Below, piece by piece: positions 35,385 through 45,337 of a stretch of DNA of 64,000 nt. Positions within the stretch are counted from its first letter, which is position 1; each line of letters begins with the position of its first letter. The notes beneath the pieces were generated by a model. It was not told the DNA's origin. It searched no databases and worked only from the letters and a program-made list of their open reading frames with translations. The stretch lies in the NCBI GenBank assembly GCA_905233945.1, contig CAJOFY010000003.1:1-64000 (forward strand), read 5' to 3'. The position numbers were made by a program, and so were the translations under genes. The DNA is from an uncultured bacterium (GTDB taxonomy: Bacteria; UBP6; UBA1177).

Positions 35385-37379
35385 TCAGAATGATTTTACA
35401 GCCTTGACGATATTTTCAGCGGTGAAACCGTATTTTTCCATCACCTGACTTCCGGGAGCAGACGTTCCGAATGAGTCAACAGCGATTATCTTCCCTTTGT
35501 CGCCTGCGTATTTTTCCCAGCCGAAACTTGTTCCCGCTTCAACGACGACGCGGTTTTTGACCGATTTCGGAAGCACTGATTCCCTGTATTTTGCAGGCTG
35601 TTTCTCGAATGTTTCACGTGAAACCATGTCGACGACGCGCACTTTCAATCCCTCTTTTCTCAAAGTTTCGGCAGCATCAAGGGCGATGTGGACTTCCGAA
35701 CCGGTAGCAATGATTATTGTGTCCGGATTTGCTTCCTCAAGAATCGAATAAGCACCTTTGAGAGCATTTTCGGCAGCGGCATATTTCGTTCTGTCGATGA
35801 CCGGAACATCCTGACGCGTCAGAATAAGGGCTACGGGCTGATTTTTGTTTTCAAGAATATGTTTCCACGCGACCGACACTTCGTTTGCGTCAGCCGGACG
35901 CCATACTTCAAGACCTGGAATGCAACGAAGCGTTGCAAGTTGTTCGACCGGCTGATGAGTCGGGCCGTCCTCGCCTACCGCAAGAGAATCATGCGTGAAA
36001 AGGAATATCGAGCCCAATTTCGCAAGCGCCGCAAGCCTTATCGGAGGTCTCATATAGTCGACAAACGAGAAAAATGTTCCGGTGTAGGGTTTCAGCATTC
36101 CGTGGTAGAAAATGCCGTTTGCGATAGCTCCCATCGCGTGTTCGCGGACTCCGAAGTGGATGTTTCTGCCCGAAAAATCGTCGGCCGAGATCCATTTTTC
36201 GCCAGAAATCGTCGTTTTCGTCGAGCAGCTGAGGTCGGCATCGCCGCCTACGAGCCAGGGAACTGCTTTGCCGAGAGCAGCAAGGACTTTTCCGTCCGCG
36301 GCACGTGTCGCCATTTTCGTTCCCGCTTCGAATTTCGGTAAAATTCTGTCTAAATCGCCGGTTTCAAGAGACTGCATCTGCTTGAATTGAGCCGCTTCTT
36401 CGGGATATTTCGCCGAATATTCCGCAAAAAGTTTGTTCCAAGCCGAAAAAGCCCTGTTCCCGGCGCGTTTTACCGAAGCGAAATCCTTTTTGACATCGTC
36501 ATCGACAAAGAAAAATTTGTCGGGATCCATTCCGAAACCCTTTTTAACTGCCGCAAGTTCATCCGCGCCGAGCGGAGAACCGTGTGAAGACGAGCTTCCC
36601 GCCTTGTTCGGAGAGCCGAAGCCGATAGTCGTTTTGACAATGATAAGTGTCGGTTTTGACTGCTCTTTTTTCGCCTTTGCTATCGCGCGGTCGATCGATT
36701 TGAGATCTTTGTTGCCGTCAGCAACGGTAAGTACCTGAAAACCGTAGCTTTCAAAGTGCTTTTTGACATCTTCGGTGAAAGTCAGCGAAGTCGGCCCGTC
36801 AAGCGAAATATCGTTTGAATCGTAGAGAAGAATAAGTTTCCCGAGTTTGAGGTGCCCCGCTAACGATGCCGCTTCGGAAGCAATTCCTTCCATCATGCAG
36901 CCGTCGCCCAAAAGCGCGTAAGTGAAGTGATCGATCAGCTCGAAACCAGGCTTATTGAACCTTGCGGCAAGCATTTTTTCAGCTATCGCCATGCCGACTG
37001 CATTCGCGACACCCTGGCCGAGCGGGCCTGTGGAAGCGTCAACGCCGGGAGTTACGCCGAATTCCGGATGTCCCGGAGTTTTGCTGCCGAGCTGCCTGAA
37101 ATTTTTCAGATCGTCCATCGAAAGTTTGTAGCCGGCAAGATGAAGCATTGAATAGAGAAGCGCGCTGCCGTGCCCTGCCGAAAGAACGAATCTGTCGCGG
37201 TTTATCCAGTCGGGATGCACCGGAGAAACCTTGAGATGCCGCTTCCAGAGCGTGTAAGCCATCGGTGCAGCACCCATCGGAAGGCCGGGATGCCCCGAAT
37301 TCGCCTTCTGGATCATGTCAGCGGACAAAACTCTTATAGTGTTGACACTTTTTGCTGAAAAATTATCGGGAAAAGCCAT
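35385..37379 (-). CDS. tkt: transketolase
   Basis: 664 residues from the ATG at 37379, six bases after GGAGA; upstream in-frame starts at 37433 and 37391 are less likely. N-terminal [20 protein letters not shown], thiamine-diphosphate motif [13 protein letters not shown], and the pyrimidine-domain [13 protein letters not shown] are all present. It transfers two-carbon units in the pentose phosphate pathway. It carries a parS-like site at 35610 that reads [10 protein letters not shown] in its C-terminal domain. The likely promoter is at 37413-37440. Confidence 0.97.
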   Translation of the reverse strand: MAFPDNFSAKSVNTIRVLSADMIQKANSGHPGLPMGAAPMAYTLWKRHLKVSPVHPDWINRDRFVLSAGHGSALLYSMLHLAGYKLSMDDLKNFRQLGSKTPGHPEFGVTPGVDASTGPLGQGVANAVGMAIAEKMLAARFNKPGFELIDHFTYALLGDGCMMEGIASEAASLAGHLKLGKLILLYDSNDISLDGPTSLTFTEDVKKHFESYGFQVLTVADGNKDLKSIDRAIAKAKKEQSKPTLIIVKTTIGFGSPNKAGSSSSHGSPLGADELAAVKKGFGMDPDKFFFVDDDVKKDFASVKRAGNRAFSAWNKLFAEYSAKYPEEAAQFKQMQSLETGDLDRILPKFEAGTKMATRAADGKVLAALGKAVPWLVGGDADLSCSTKTTISGEKWISADDFSGRNIHFGVREHAMGAIANGIFYHGMLKPYTGTFFSFVDYMRPPIRLAALAKLGSIFLFTHDSLAVGEDGPTHQPVEQLATLRCIPGLEVWRPADANEVSVAWKHILENKNQPVALILTRQDVPVIDRTKYAAAENALKGAYSILEEANPDTIIIATGSEVHIALDAAETLRKEGLKVRVVDMVSRETFEKQPAKYRESVLPKSVKNRVVVEAGTSFGWEKYAGDKGKIIAVDSFGTSAPGSQVMEKYGFTAENIVKAVKSF
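35610..35625. other. parS-like site 5 (15 of 16 match, in tkt)
   Basis: TGTTTCACGTGAAACC, in frame with tkt on the minus strand as VSRET. Sites 3, 4 and 5 lie within 1.2 kb. Confidence 0.82.
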
Positions 37380-37412
37380 TTCTTTCTCCATAAAAAGTTC
37401 ACAAATCGGCTG

Positions 37413-37440
37413 AATATACAAAAAAATAGACAAACGACAA
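37413..37440 (-). promoter_or_regulatory. promoter of tkt
   Basis: Minus strand: TTGTCG, 16 bp, TATATT, CAGCCG. It supports the start at 37379. Confidence 0.65.
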
Positions 37441-37487
37441 GATAAAAATGAGGTTAAATCTATCTTTTGAAAAAGTTTTTACGCTAC

Positions 37488-37509
37488 AGAAGATTTTCCA
37501 GAAAAACTT
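37488..37509. repeat. 22-bp direct repeat, left copy
   Basis: Begins AGAAGATTTTCC and ends GAAAAACTT; an identical 22-mer is at 38131-38152. Read on the minus strand it ends VFLENLL-stop, the same last residues as the nucleotidyltransferase gene whose 3' end holds the right copy, with a synonymous difference just outside the repeat. The sequence is also an imperfect palindrome (AAG-N-TTTTC-NN-GAAAA-N-CTT). Confidence 0.75.
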
Positions 37510-37559
37510 GAGTGGGAGAGTTTTTCTATCCGGAAATGCTTAACAATTATAATAAACTA

Positions 37560-37587
37560 TTGCTATTTCCAATTCAGCGCTTATAAT
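37560..37587 (+). promoter_or_regulatory. promoter of the toxin-antitoxin pair
   Basis: TTGCTA, 16 bp, TATAAT. It lies about 40 bp upstream of the antitoxin start. Confidence 0.65.
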
Positions 37588-37625
37588 TTACGATTGTGCG
37601 TTGTTTATATTTCGGAGGTGGAACC

Positions 37626-37835
37626 ATGAGTTACGAAACAATTATCAAGGAAACGACAACACTTTCAAGAATAGAGCAGTTAAATCTTCTCGCCTATCTT
37701 GCAAACTTGATAAAGGAAAGCGAGGAAAAAGATTTTTCACTTGAAAAAGCTGTTTCTGACTCCCTTAACATGACAAATCTTTACGGACCGTTCGATTCTG
37801 CGGAAGAAGCTGTTTCTTCAATGATGGAGGACTAA
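37626..37835 (+). CDS. RelB-like antitoxin of a YafQ/RelE module
   Basis: 69 residues from the ATG after CGGAGGTGG. It is helical with an acidic C-terminus (DSAEEAVSSMMED). It has no strong DNA-binding motif that I can name; the assignment rests on size, charge and position two bases upstream of a clear YafQ-family toxin sequence. Such antitoxins bind and neutralise the toxin and autoregulate the promoter. The toxin is frameshifted, so the antitoxin may now be free-standing. Confidence 0.65.
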   Translation: MSYETIIKETTTLSRIEQLNLLAYLANLIKESEEKDFSLEKAVSDSLNMTNLYGPFDSAEEAVSSMMED

Positions 37836-37837
37836 AA

Positions 37838-38115
37838 TTGTATAGCATAGTCTACACCAGCAGGATGAAGCGCGATGCAAAATTGATGAAAAACGCGGAA
37901 AAGATATGTCCAAACTCGTTCACATTCTTGATCTGCTGTCAACAGGGGTTCAGTTATCCGACGAAAACAGAGACCATCAGCTTACAGGCAATCTCAAAGA
38001 TTTCAGGGAATGCCACATTGAAAGCGACTGGCTTCTAATGTACCGGATTATTGAAGACAAACTGATACTCTCTGCCACTGCTACCGGCACTCATTCAGAT
38101 ATTTTCGGAAAATAA
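37838..38115 (+). pseudogene. YafQ-family mRNA interferase toxin, frameshifted
   Basis: TTG start two bases after the antitoxin stop. The first ~22 codons read MYSIVYTSRMKRDAKLMKN, a normal YafQ/RelE N-terminus, but the frame is lost after the A-run at 37899-37902. From 37906 the adjacent frame carries the rest: LLSTGVQLSDENRDHQLTGN, FRECHIESDWLLMYRI and GTHSDIFGK, including the catalytic His/Asp/Phe positions of the family. One extra base, or a -1 slip at AAAAG, joins the two into a ~92-residue toxin with the family-typical sequence EKDMSKL. It is either a decayed gene, a sequencing error in a homopolymer, or programmed frameshifting. Confidence 0.82.
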
Positions 38116-38126
38116 AAAAATTCTAA

Positions 38127-38888
38127 CTAAAGAAGATTTTCCAGAAAAACTTTGTTGAGACTATCCCAATTTGACGAATATTCCTCGTTTTTTGTCAATA
38201 GAACAGCTTCGATTTCGGCAATATTTTTCTGGATAAAAGTGTCAAGAGTTTTGATGCGCTCTCCTTCTGTTTTCTCCAGATTGTGCTTTTTTGCTTCGAG
38301 AAGCCGCATAAAATCGTCTTCGATTTCACTGGGAAGAGAGCCGGTGTAAAGTTTTGAAAAAAGTGTCGGCGGCGGGCTTTTTTTCTCGAGAATCCAGCGG
38401 CATGCAAAGATCGGGCGCAGCGCATAAAGATATTTTTTGAGGATGACTTTATCATCTTTGAAGTAGGCACGAAGCTGGTTTTTCGCTATTGAAAGGTAGT
38501 GATAAAGCATCCGTTTTTCCGAAAAATATTCAGGCATTACGCTCTGCAAATGCTGCCACTGCTCTGTCAAGCGGTAAACCACCGGCGAATCGGCCCATTC
38601 GAAAATCACCGGGTTCGATTTGTACAAAAGCGTGAGCAGTTTTTTTATATCCCAGCCGTTGATGTCATAAATGTCGTTCAGTTCATATTCAATCACGTCG
38701 CGGACGCTGTCCAGTCTCAGATAGTCGCGGATGTCCCGCACATAGACGAAACGCACGTCGTAATCGCTGTCCGGCGAGGCGAAACCCCACGCACGGCTGC
38801 CGCTTTCGCAGGCATAGATTATCTTCACATTGTGTTTCTGCTCGATTTCTGAAAGTTTCTCTTTGATTATTTCTTCAATATTTGACAT
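38127..38888 (-). CDS. YcgL/RlaP-type nucleotidyltransferase
   Basis: 253 residues. The nucleotidyltransferase motif GSRAWGFASPDSDYDVRF near residue 30, with the two catalytic Asp residues, defines a polymerase-beta-superfamily enzyme; the remainder (WDIKKLLTLLYKSNP, LYHYLSIAKNQLRAYF, YALRPIFACRWI) fits the DUF/YcgL family found next to RNA ligases. The substrate is unknown. ATG follows TATGGAGA, 27 bp after msrA on the same strand. Its last eight codons contain the right copy of the 22-bp repeat. Confidence 0.8.
   Translation of the reverse strand: MSNIEEIIKEKLSEIEQKHNVKIIYACESGSRAWGFASPDSDYDVRFVYVRDIRDYLRLDSVRDVIEYELNDIYDINGWDIKKLLTLLYKSNPVIFEWADSPVVYRLTEQWQHLQSVMPEYFSEKRMLYHYLSIAKNQLRAYFKDDKVILKKYLYALRPIFACRWILEKKSPPPTLFSKLYTGSLPSEIEDDFMRLLEAKKHNLEKTEGERIKTLDTFIQKNIAEIEAVLLTKNEEYSSNWDSLNKVFLENLL
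38131..38152. repeat. 22-bp direct repeat, right copy
   Basis: Identical to 37488-37509 and located in the 3' end of the nucleotidyltransferase coding sequence. The two copies bracket the toxin-antitoxin pair, 643 bp apart. Confidence 0.75.
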
Positions 38889-38915
38889 TTTGTCTCCATA
38901 CCGCCACGTTCCGAT

Positions 38916-39422
38916 CTATTTTTCCCTCATTTCAATGCAGAAAAGTTCGAGCGGTAAGTGGCAGTAACCGTTAGGATTTTTGACAAGATACTTCTGGTGG
39001 TACTCTTCAGCCGGATAGAAATTTTCAAGCGGTTTGACTTCGACTGCGAACTTCTCGGCCTTTGAACCGAGAACGAGTTTTTCGCTTTTTACCGCCGCTT
39101 CGATGTCAGGAAGAAGTGATCCATCGGTGTAGTAGATCCCTGTGCGGTATTGAATGCCGCAGTCGCATCCCTGCTGGTTGACCGAAAGCGGATCGATAGC
39201 ACGGAAATAGTATCCGAGCAGCTTTTGCGTCGGCAAAACCGCTTCGTCGTATTCGATTTTTACCGTTTCGGCATGTCCGCTCCCTTCGCACACATCGCGG
39301 TATGACGGATTTTCTGTTTTTCCGTTGGCATAACCCGTTTCTGTTGATTTTACACCCGAAAACTGGTCAAAAAAGCGCTGCGTTCCCCAGAAACAGCCCC
39401 CTGCAAGATAAATTGTTTTCAT
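38916..39422 (-). CDS. msrA: peptide methionine sulfoxide reductase MsrA
   Basis: 168 residues from the ATG at 39422 (GGAGG upstream). The catalytic GGCFWG motif opens the protein, then TGYANGKTENPSYRDVCEG and HAETVKIEYD. It repairs methionine-S-sulfoxide. The usual QND-type stretch is replaced by QQGCDCGIQYRTGIYY, giving two extra cysteines near the middle that might act as resolving residues. Probably the first gene of a two-gene transcript with the nucleotidyltransferase. Confidence 0.94.
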   Translation of the reverse strand: MKTIYLAGGCFWGTQRFFDQFSGVKSTETGYANGKTENPSYRDVCEGSGHAETVKIEYDEAVLPTQKLLGYYFRAIDPLSVNQQGCDCGIQYRTGIYYTDGSLLPDIEAAVKSEKLVLGSKAEKFAVEVKPLENFYPAEEYHQKYLVKNPNGYCHLPLELFCIEMREK

Positions 39423-39440
39423 CAAAACCTCCGTTAAACC

Positions 39441-39468
39441 TTGCCTTTTTACGGCTTTTTTCTATAAT
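39441..39468 (+). promoter_or_regulatory. promoter of lipoprotein gene 39508 (leader twin A)
   Basis: TTGCCT, 16 bp, TATAAT, TCCGCG, T-run. The 67 bases from here to the ATG match those at 41901-41967 at 55 positions. Confidence 0.8.
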
Positions 39469-39507
39469 TCCGCGTTTTTTGTTTATCAACTTTTTAAGGA
39501 GAGAAAA

Positions 39508-40386
39508 ATGAAAAAGTTTTTGGTTTTCGCAGCTATTTTTGCTGCAACTTTTATGATGATGTCATGCGGCGGAAGCAGTATCACCGGTGACGGGTACTAT
39601 ACCGACGGACACAAAGTATGCTCCGATTACTCCGACTCCGGAGACTGCAAAGGACACGATGTCAGAGCCTGTGCTGAAGGCGATGACCTTTGGTATGAGG
39701 TAGAAGGAACCGGCAAAAAATTCAAATGCGACGATGGTGACTGCACTAAAGCTGCATTCGAACTGAACAACTACTGCTACGACACAAACATTGATTACAA
39801 CGAGGAAGACGGTGCGACTTGCGTTACGACCGAAGAACCTGACACCTGCGGCGGCAAAGCTGTCAAATTCTGCACGAAAGATGAATCCTACTGGTATGAA
39901 GTAGACGGCAAAAAATACGAATGTAAAGACGCCGGTTCGGAAGAGTGCACTCAGGCAATGATGGATTTCTCAACATACTGCGCTAAAGCCGAAGAAGAAG
40001 CGGAAGAAGACGGCGAATCGGGATTCGAAACCGAACCGACAGCATATCTGCCGGCATCTCATGCAGGCAAAATCATCGAAGCATGGTACATGCTCAAAGA
40101 AGCAGATGAAGACAAAATAAAAATCGAAGCCGTTTTCCTGTTCCAGGATTTCTCGCTGGTAGTAACAAGCGCCAAGGTTTATTCCGTAGAAGACGGCAGA
40201 GAACCCGAGGATAAAATCAACGCAGAAGGCACATTCACGATCACTTCCGGCAGTTATAACGACGGTACAGCCCATGTTGATACGGGTGAAATGCAGTTCG
40301 ATGTCACAATCACCGACGGTGTACTCTATGCTATGGAAGAAGAATTCATCAAGCAGGACAATGGCTATGCTCCCGAACCGCGATAG
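39508..40386 (+). CDS. lipoprotein with two tandem Cys modules
   Basis: 292 residues. Signal peptide with lipobox MMSC (Cys20). Two tandem ~60-residue repeats follow (about 32-90 and 97-155), each with the order C, V-R/K-x-C, W/Y-YEV-E/D-G-K, F/Y-x-C, C-T-x-A and a final YC; six cysteines per unit likely form disulfides. The C-terminal ~125 residues are beta-rich with no family recognised. The leader is nearly the same as that of the lipoprotein at 41968. Probably surface-exposed or periplasmic; function unknown. Confidence 0.75.
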   Translation: MKKFLVFAAIFAATFMMMSCGGSSITGDGYYTDGHKVCSDYSDSGDCKGHDVRACAEGDDLWYEVEGTGKKFKCDDGDCTKAAFELNNYCYDTNIDYNEEDGATCVTTEEPDTCGGKAVKFCTKDESYWYEVDGKKYECKDAGSEECTQAMMDFSTYCAKAEEEAEEDGESGFETEPTAYLPASHAGKIIEAWYMLKEADEDKIKIEAVFLFQDFSLVVTSAKVYSVEDGREPEDKINAEGTFTITSGSYNDGTAHVDTGEMQFDVTITDGVLYAMEEEFIKQDNGYAPEPR

Positions 40387-40424
40387 GAATCGCATCCCGA
40401 TTTTTTGATTTTTGAGGTCCAGTC

Positions 40425-41864
40425 ATGAAAAAAATCTGTTTGTTTTTTGTTATCTGTTTGATCTTCGTTTTCGCGGGCTGCGGCGGCTCGAAAAATGACG
40501 GAAAAACCGAAAATCCCGATTCAGAAGAAGCCGTAGCCGATGAAGATGAAGATAGAGATTCAGAGTCGTCAGACACTGCTTCAGATCCGGCTGTAACCGA
40601 CAACGATGCGGCGGACAGCGGAGACAAAACAGACACAACGCCCGACAGCGGCGATTCAAAAACCGATGAAGACAATGCAGACTCTCATCCTGCCGAAGAC
40701 ACCGACGCGGCATCAGATGAAGATGCAGATTCCGGCGACACAACGCCGGATAACGATGCCGATTCAGTTGATTCCGGCATACCTGCACAGGAAGCAACTT
40801 CCTGCACGGATGACGGTGTAGAGGGCAAGCTTACGATCTGCACGGGCGGCCTTTGCCAGACAGAAGACTGTCCCGGCTCCAACTCATGCAAAAACTCATT
40901 TGAATGCGGTGAATGTCAGAATTATACAATTGAATGCCATGAAAGTGTTTCAGGATACGGTGTTTACCAATGCCAGGCCGGCAGCTTCAAGTTGATCAAA
41001 GAATGTGATCAGGGCTGCAACAAAGAGTGGAATGACTGCGGCATCATCGAATGCACTGACGGCGATACGAAATGTGTCAACGGAAACGACGGCAGGGGAG
41101 AAACATATTCATGTGTCGACGGCAGATGGGGAAGAGATAAAGACTGGTATGAAAACGAAATAAAATGCGCAGGTTCCTGCAACAGAGAGGGAACAGACTG
41201 CGGTGAATCGGATTGCCTCGATTATACCATGGAGTGCCGTGATGATCTGCTTTTGAACAGTACCGGAGGTGGTGCCATCGCGCAGTGCCAGTACGGCAAA
41301 TGGCAGATAATGAGGGCATGCACGGACGCTTCATCCTGCAACAGGGAAAGCGGAGATTGCGGCGAATGCAAAAACGGTCGCACGAAATGCGAAGATCATG
41401 AAATCAGCAATATCATGAACAAAAACTGCAATTCGTCGGGCAACTGCGATTCAGGATATTACTCTGCAACGATCGGTGTCCAGCTGCTGTGTTACGACGG
41501 CAGGTGGAGTGATTACAACGATCTGACGAGATCCAGCTACTGTCCTGCGGTTAGCCATACTTTCCAGAAATATAATGGTTATACAGGCTATCAAAATTGG
41601 TCAACCGATATGACAAAAGTTTTTAATGTCGGCGCAACTACTTACAATGATTATCACTATTCGTCATGCCACAATACAAGTGCAGTCAGCGAATGCGGCA
41701 TATGTCACAATAGTTTTCAGGTATGCGGCGATGAACCAGACGATGAAAATTCCGGCAAACCTGTAGGGCACATCCAGAGATGTGATAACGGATTGCTGAT
41801 ATACGGTAACTATTGTAGCAATAAAACCCAGTTGTGTACAAACCGCTATCAATGTCCACAATAG
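40425..41864 (+). CDS. Cys-rich lipoprotein with long acidic tether
   Basis: 479 residues, lipobox VFAGC. Residues ~25-125 are an acidic tether of Asp, Glu, Ser and Thr, including SDEDADSGDTTPDND. The remaining 350 residues are a series of Cys-rich units with recurring C-x-D/Y-G-R/K-W and CNRE-S/G-D-CGE motifs, for example CVDGRWGRD, CQYGKWQIM and CYDGRWSDY. These resemble small disulfide-rich adhesin or binding modules. No catalytic motif. It has no promoter of its own between the stop of the previous gene and its GAGGTC site, so it may be co-transcribed with 39508. Confidence 0.75.
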   Translation: MKKICLFFVICLIFVFAGCGGSKNDGKTENPDSEEAVADEDEDRDSESSDTASDPAVTDNDAADSGDKTDTTPDSGDSKTDEDNADSHPAEDTDAASDEDADSGDTTPDNDADSVDSGIPAQEATSCTDDGVEGKLTICTGGLCQTEDCPGSNSCKNSFECGECQNYTIECHESVSGYGVYQCQAGSFKLIKECDQGCNKEWNDCGIIECTDGDTKCVNGNDGRGETYSCVDGRWGRDKDWYENEIKCAGSCNREGTDCGESDCLDYTMECRDDLLLNSTGGGAIAQCQYGKWQIMRACTDASSCNRESGDCGECKNGRTKCEDHEISNIMNKNCNSSGNCDSGYYSATIGVQLLCYDGRWSDYNDLTRSSYCPAVSHTFQKYNGYTGYQNWSTDMTKVFNVGATTYNDYHYSSCHNTSAVSECGICHNSFQVCGDEPDDENSGKPVGHIQRCDNGLLIYGNYCSNKTQLCTNRYQCPQ

Positions 41865-41900
41865 CGTTCCATGGCCTGCCCCTGATGTTTCGCCGTTTTT

Positions 41901-41928
41901 TTGCCTTTTCTTAACTTTTTCCTAAAAT
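41901..41928 (+). promoter_or_regulatory. promoter of lipoprotein gene 41968 (leader twin B)
   Basis: TTGCCT, 16 bp, TAAAAT, TCCGCG, T-run. Same layout, length and ribosome site (GAGGAGAGAAAA) as the leader of 39508. Confidence 0.78.
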
Positions 41929-41967
41929 TCCGCGTTTTTATTTGTTCAACTTTTTGAGGAGAGAAAA

Positions 41968-42534
41968 ATGAAAAAAATTTCCTTTTGTTTTGCACTTTTT
42001 GCGGTTCTGTTTTTTGTTGTATCCTGCGGCGGCGGAGAGAGCGCCGATCCAACATGTGAAAAAATCGTCATGCAGGGCGATGCGAGCACCATTCTTGGTG
42101 GAATCGAAGCCAATGCTTTTGATGAAAACGGAAATAAAATCCGAAAACTCACATTTCAGTTCTGGAAAGAATCCGAGGAAGAGGAGGATGTCCTTATACA
42201 GCCGTCAGATATTTACTACCTCAAAGGGAAGACTATAAACCTTGGTGAAGACAAAAACGCAACCTACAATTCCTGCCGGGAATGCGTTCTTCTTTCCACG
42301 GAGCCTGACGAAAGCGGCGAATTTACAAGATTCTTTTTTGCTACAAGCGGATATCTCCAGATCGAAGATGCTGTGGAAAATTCTTGTGATTCAAAAGGAA
42401 ACGGCTCTTTTGTTCTTTCCGAAATCGACCTGAGCGGAAATGATTCGGCTATGGTCAAACACGGAAAATGCTATGAAATAGAATCTTTCAACTGGAACAC
42501 CATCAAGGAAACAGATACAGAATCTGAAGAATAA
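41968..42534 (+). CDS. small lipoprotein, unknown
   Basis: 188 residues. Lipobox VVSC (Cys19) with a short G-G-G-E-S-A-D-P start to the mature protein and no long acidic tether. The body is beta-rich with four cysteines (CEKIV, CREC, CDSKG, CYEIE). No family recognised. It sits 36 bp upstream of ahcY and may drive part of its transcription. Confidence 0.7.
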   Translation: MKKISFCFALFAVLFFVVSCGGGESADPTCEKIVMQGDASTILGGIEANAFDENGNKIRKLTFQFWKESEEEEDVLIQPSDIYYLKGKTINLGEDKNATYNSCRECVLLSTEPDESGEFTRFFFATSGYLQIEDAVENSCDSKGNGSFVLSEIDLSGNDSAMVKHGKCYEIESFNWNTIKETDTESEE

Positions 42535-42547
42535 TTTTTTCAATAAC

Positions 42548-42553
42548 TATAAT
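42548..42553 (+). promoter_or_regulatory. possible -10 upstream of ahcY
   Basis: TATAAT immediately before AATTTCAGGAG and the ahcY start. There is no -35 at 16 or 17 bp, so this is weak; a start site here would leave an almost leaderless message. Confidence 0.3.
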
Positions 42554-42555
42554 AA

Positions 42556-43971
<1,416 letters not shown>

Positions 43972-44012
43972 TTTTTTAATCGGCAGGTTCTGTTTTTTTC
44001 TTAAAAAATCTG

Positions 44013-44018
44013 TATAAT
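44013..44018 (+). promoter_or_regulatory. -10 element of the CpoB-like gene
   Basis: TATAAT then TCCGCAG and a T-run, as at other promoters here. The -35 is poor (TGTTTT). Confidence 0.5.
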
Positions 44019-44051
44019 TCCGCAGTTTTTTGTTTATTACTGGAGGTTTGA

Positions 44052-45041
44052 ATGAAAAAAATCCTTTTTACCGTGCTGTTTTCAGCTCTTTTTATGACTC
44101 TCAATTCCTGTATCGCGATGAAAAACGACGTCGATATGGCTAAATCGGAACTTCGCGCCGAAAACTCTGCCAAAATGAAGATTCTTGAAGAAAATATAAC
44201 AAAGAACGTGACAAATTCTCTTCAGGAAGAAGTGGCAAAACTCAATGCACGCCTTGACGAGATAGAAAAAACACAGCAGACAGAAAAACAGATGCAGAAA
44301 AACAAAATCGACCTTTCCTTCGAGACCCTCGAGGAGTTGCGCGAAACTATCAAAGAACTCAACAACAGAATCGATTCAGTTGATCTCAAGGCTCAGAAAA
44401 GCGGTGTTGTTGAGGAACAGCTTGCGGCTCTCGAGAAAAAAATCGCCGAAAAGGAGCAGGAAATCGCCAAACTAAAAGAAGAAATCGACTCGTTGATAGA
44501 AGGCTTCAAGCCGGTCGACAAATTTACTATTACAAAAGACGGAAAAGTCAGACTTCCCGAAAGTTCCGAAAAAAGCTACAACCAGCTTGTTGATTACACA
44601 AAAAGCGCAAACTGTGACCCTGCAATTGCCAGAAAAGGGTGGGAAGCATATGCCGACAAATGGCCTGAAAGCAGAAAATGCGACGTAACTTTCTGGACCG
44701 GAGAAACATACTACATGGAAAAAAGCTACAACAAAGCTGTTGAAACGCTGCAGCCGATTGAAAGAAACTATCCTGGATGCCAGAAAATAGAGCGCAGTTA
44801 CCTCCATGTCGCTTTTTCGATTTTCCACATCGGAAAAGTTGATGTTGCAAATGCAATTCTCGAAAGCATGAAGCAGAAATTCCCGAAATCGGCGTTTCCT
44901 GACGAGGTTAAGGAACTCGAAAAACTGATCCAGTCAAAGATGCCGAAAAAAGCAGCTCCTGCAAAAAAGGCTCCGGCAAAGCCACAGACAAAAGCCCCGG
45001 CAAAAACACAGACGAAAACTCCTTCCAAAACCAAAAAATAA
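44052..45041 (+). CDS. CpoB/YbgF-like coiled-coil TPR lipoprotein
   Basis: 329 residues. Lipobox TLNSC (Cys19). Residues ~25-155 form long heptad coiled coils, then ~185-295 are TPR-like repeats (WEAYADKWPESRKC, TGETYYMEKSYNKAVETLQ, FSIFHIGKVDVANAIL). The tail is a Lys/Ala/Pro repeat (APAKKAPAKPQTKAPAKTQ). The order coiled coil plus TPR matches CpoB of the Tol-Pal system, which links outer-membrane constriction and peptidoglycan synthesis, but no tol genes are adjacent. ATG follows TGGAGG. Confidence 0.75.
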   Translation: MKKILFTVLFSALFMTLNSCIAMKNDVDMAKSELRAENSAKMKILEENITKNVTNSLQEEVAKLNARLDEIEKTQQTEKQMQKNKIDLSFETLEELRETIKELNNRIDSVDLKAQKSGVVEEQLAALEKKIAEKEQEIAKLKEEIDSLIEGFKPVDKFTITKDGKVRLPESSEKSYNQLVDYTKSANCDPAIARKGWEAYADKWPESRKCDVTFWTGETYYMEKSYNKAVETLQPIERNYPGCQKIERSYLHVAFSIFHIGKVDVANAILESMKQKFPKSAFPDEVKELEKLIQSKMPKKAAPAKKAPAKPQTKAPAKTQTKTPSKTKK

Positions 45042-45062
45042 TCTGAATTTTTCCTGAAAACA

Positions 45063-45075
45063 GCCTGAAAAAGGC
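45063..45075 (-). terminator. small hairpin after tRNA-Asn
   Basis: GCCT, five-base loop, AGGC, just after the tRNA 3' end on the minus strand and following a run of T. The stem is short, so a weak candidate. Confidence 0.3.
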
Positions 45076-45083
45076 AAAAAAAA

Positions 45084-45159
45084 TGGCTCCTCGTGACGGA
45101 CTTGAACCGCCGACCTAGTGGTTAACAGCCACCCGCTCTACCGACTGAGCTAACGAGGA
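45084..45159 (-). tRNA. tRNA-Asn (anticodon GTT), CCA encoded
   Basis: On the minus strand the 76-nt sequence folds as a standard cloverleaf: acceptor TCCTCGT/ACGAGGA, D-arm AGCTCAGTCGGTAGAGC, anticodon stem GTGG/CCAC with loop CTGTTAA (anticodon GTT), and T-loop GGTTCAAGT. The 3' CCA is encoded at 45084-45086. Confidence 0.97.
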
Positions 45160-45202
45160 ACCTCAAAAACTGAATCAAATGTAACGAACTCGAACGTGCG
45201 GA

Positions 45203-45230
45203 AATATACGCGTCAGAATCCATTAGTCAA
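45203..45230 (-). promoter_or_regulatory. promoter of tRNA-Asn
   Basis: Minus strand: TTGACT, 16 bp, TATATT, TCCGCACG. The C/G-rich discriminator is what one expects for stringently controlled stable RNA promoters. Confidence 0.78.
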
Positions 45231-45337
45231 ATAAAATCTTAAATTTTTTTGAGATCCTGCATTTTTTTTAAATAAAAATAAAGACTTACATTTAATTTTG
45301 TCAGCGTTTTCCAGGAAGTCTGAGCAGAATAAAAAAA

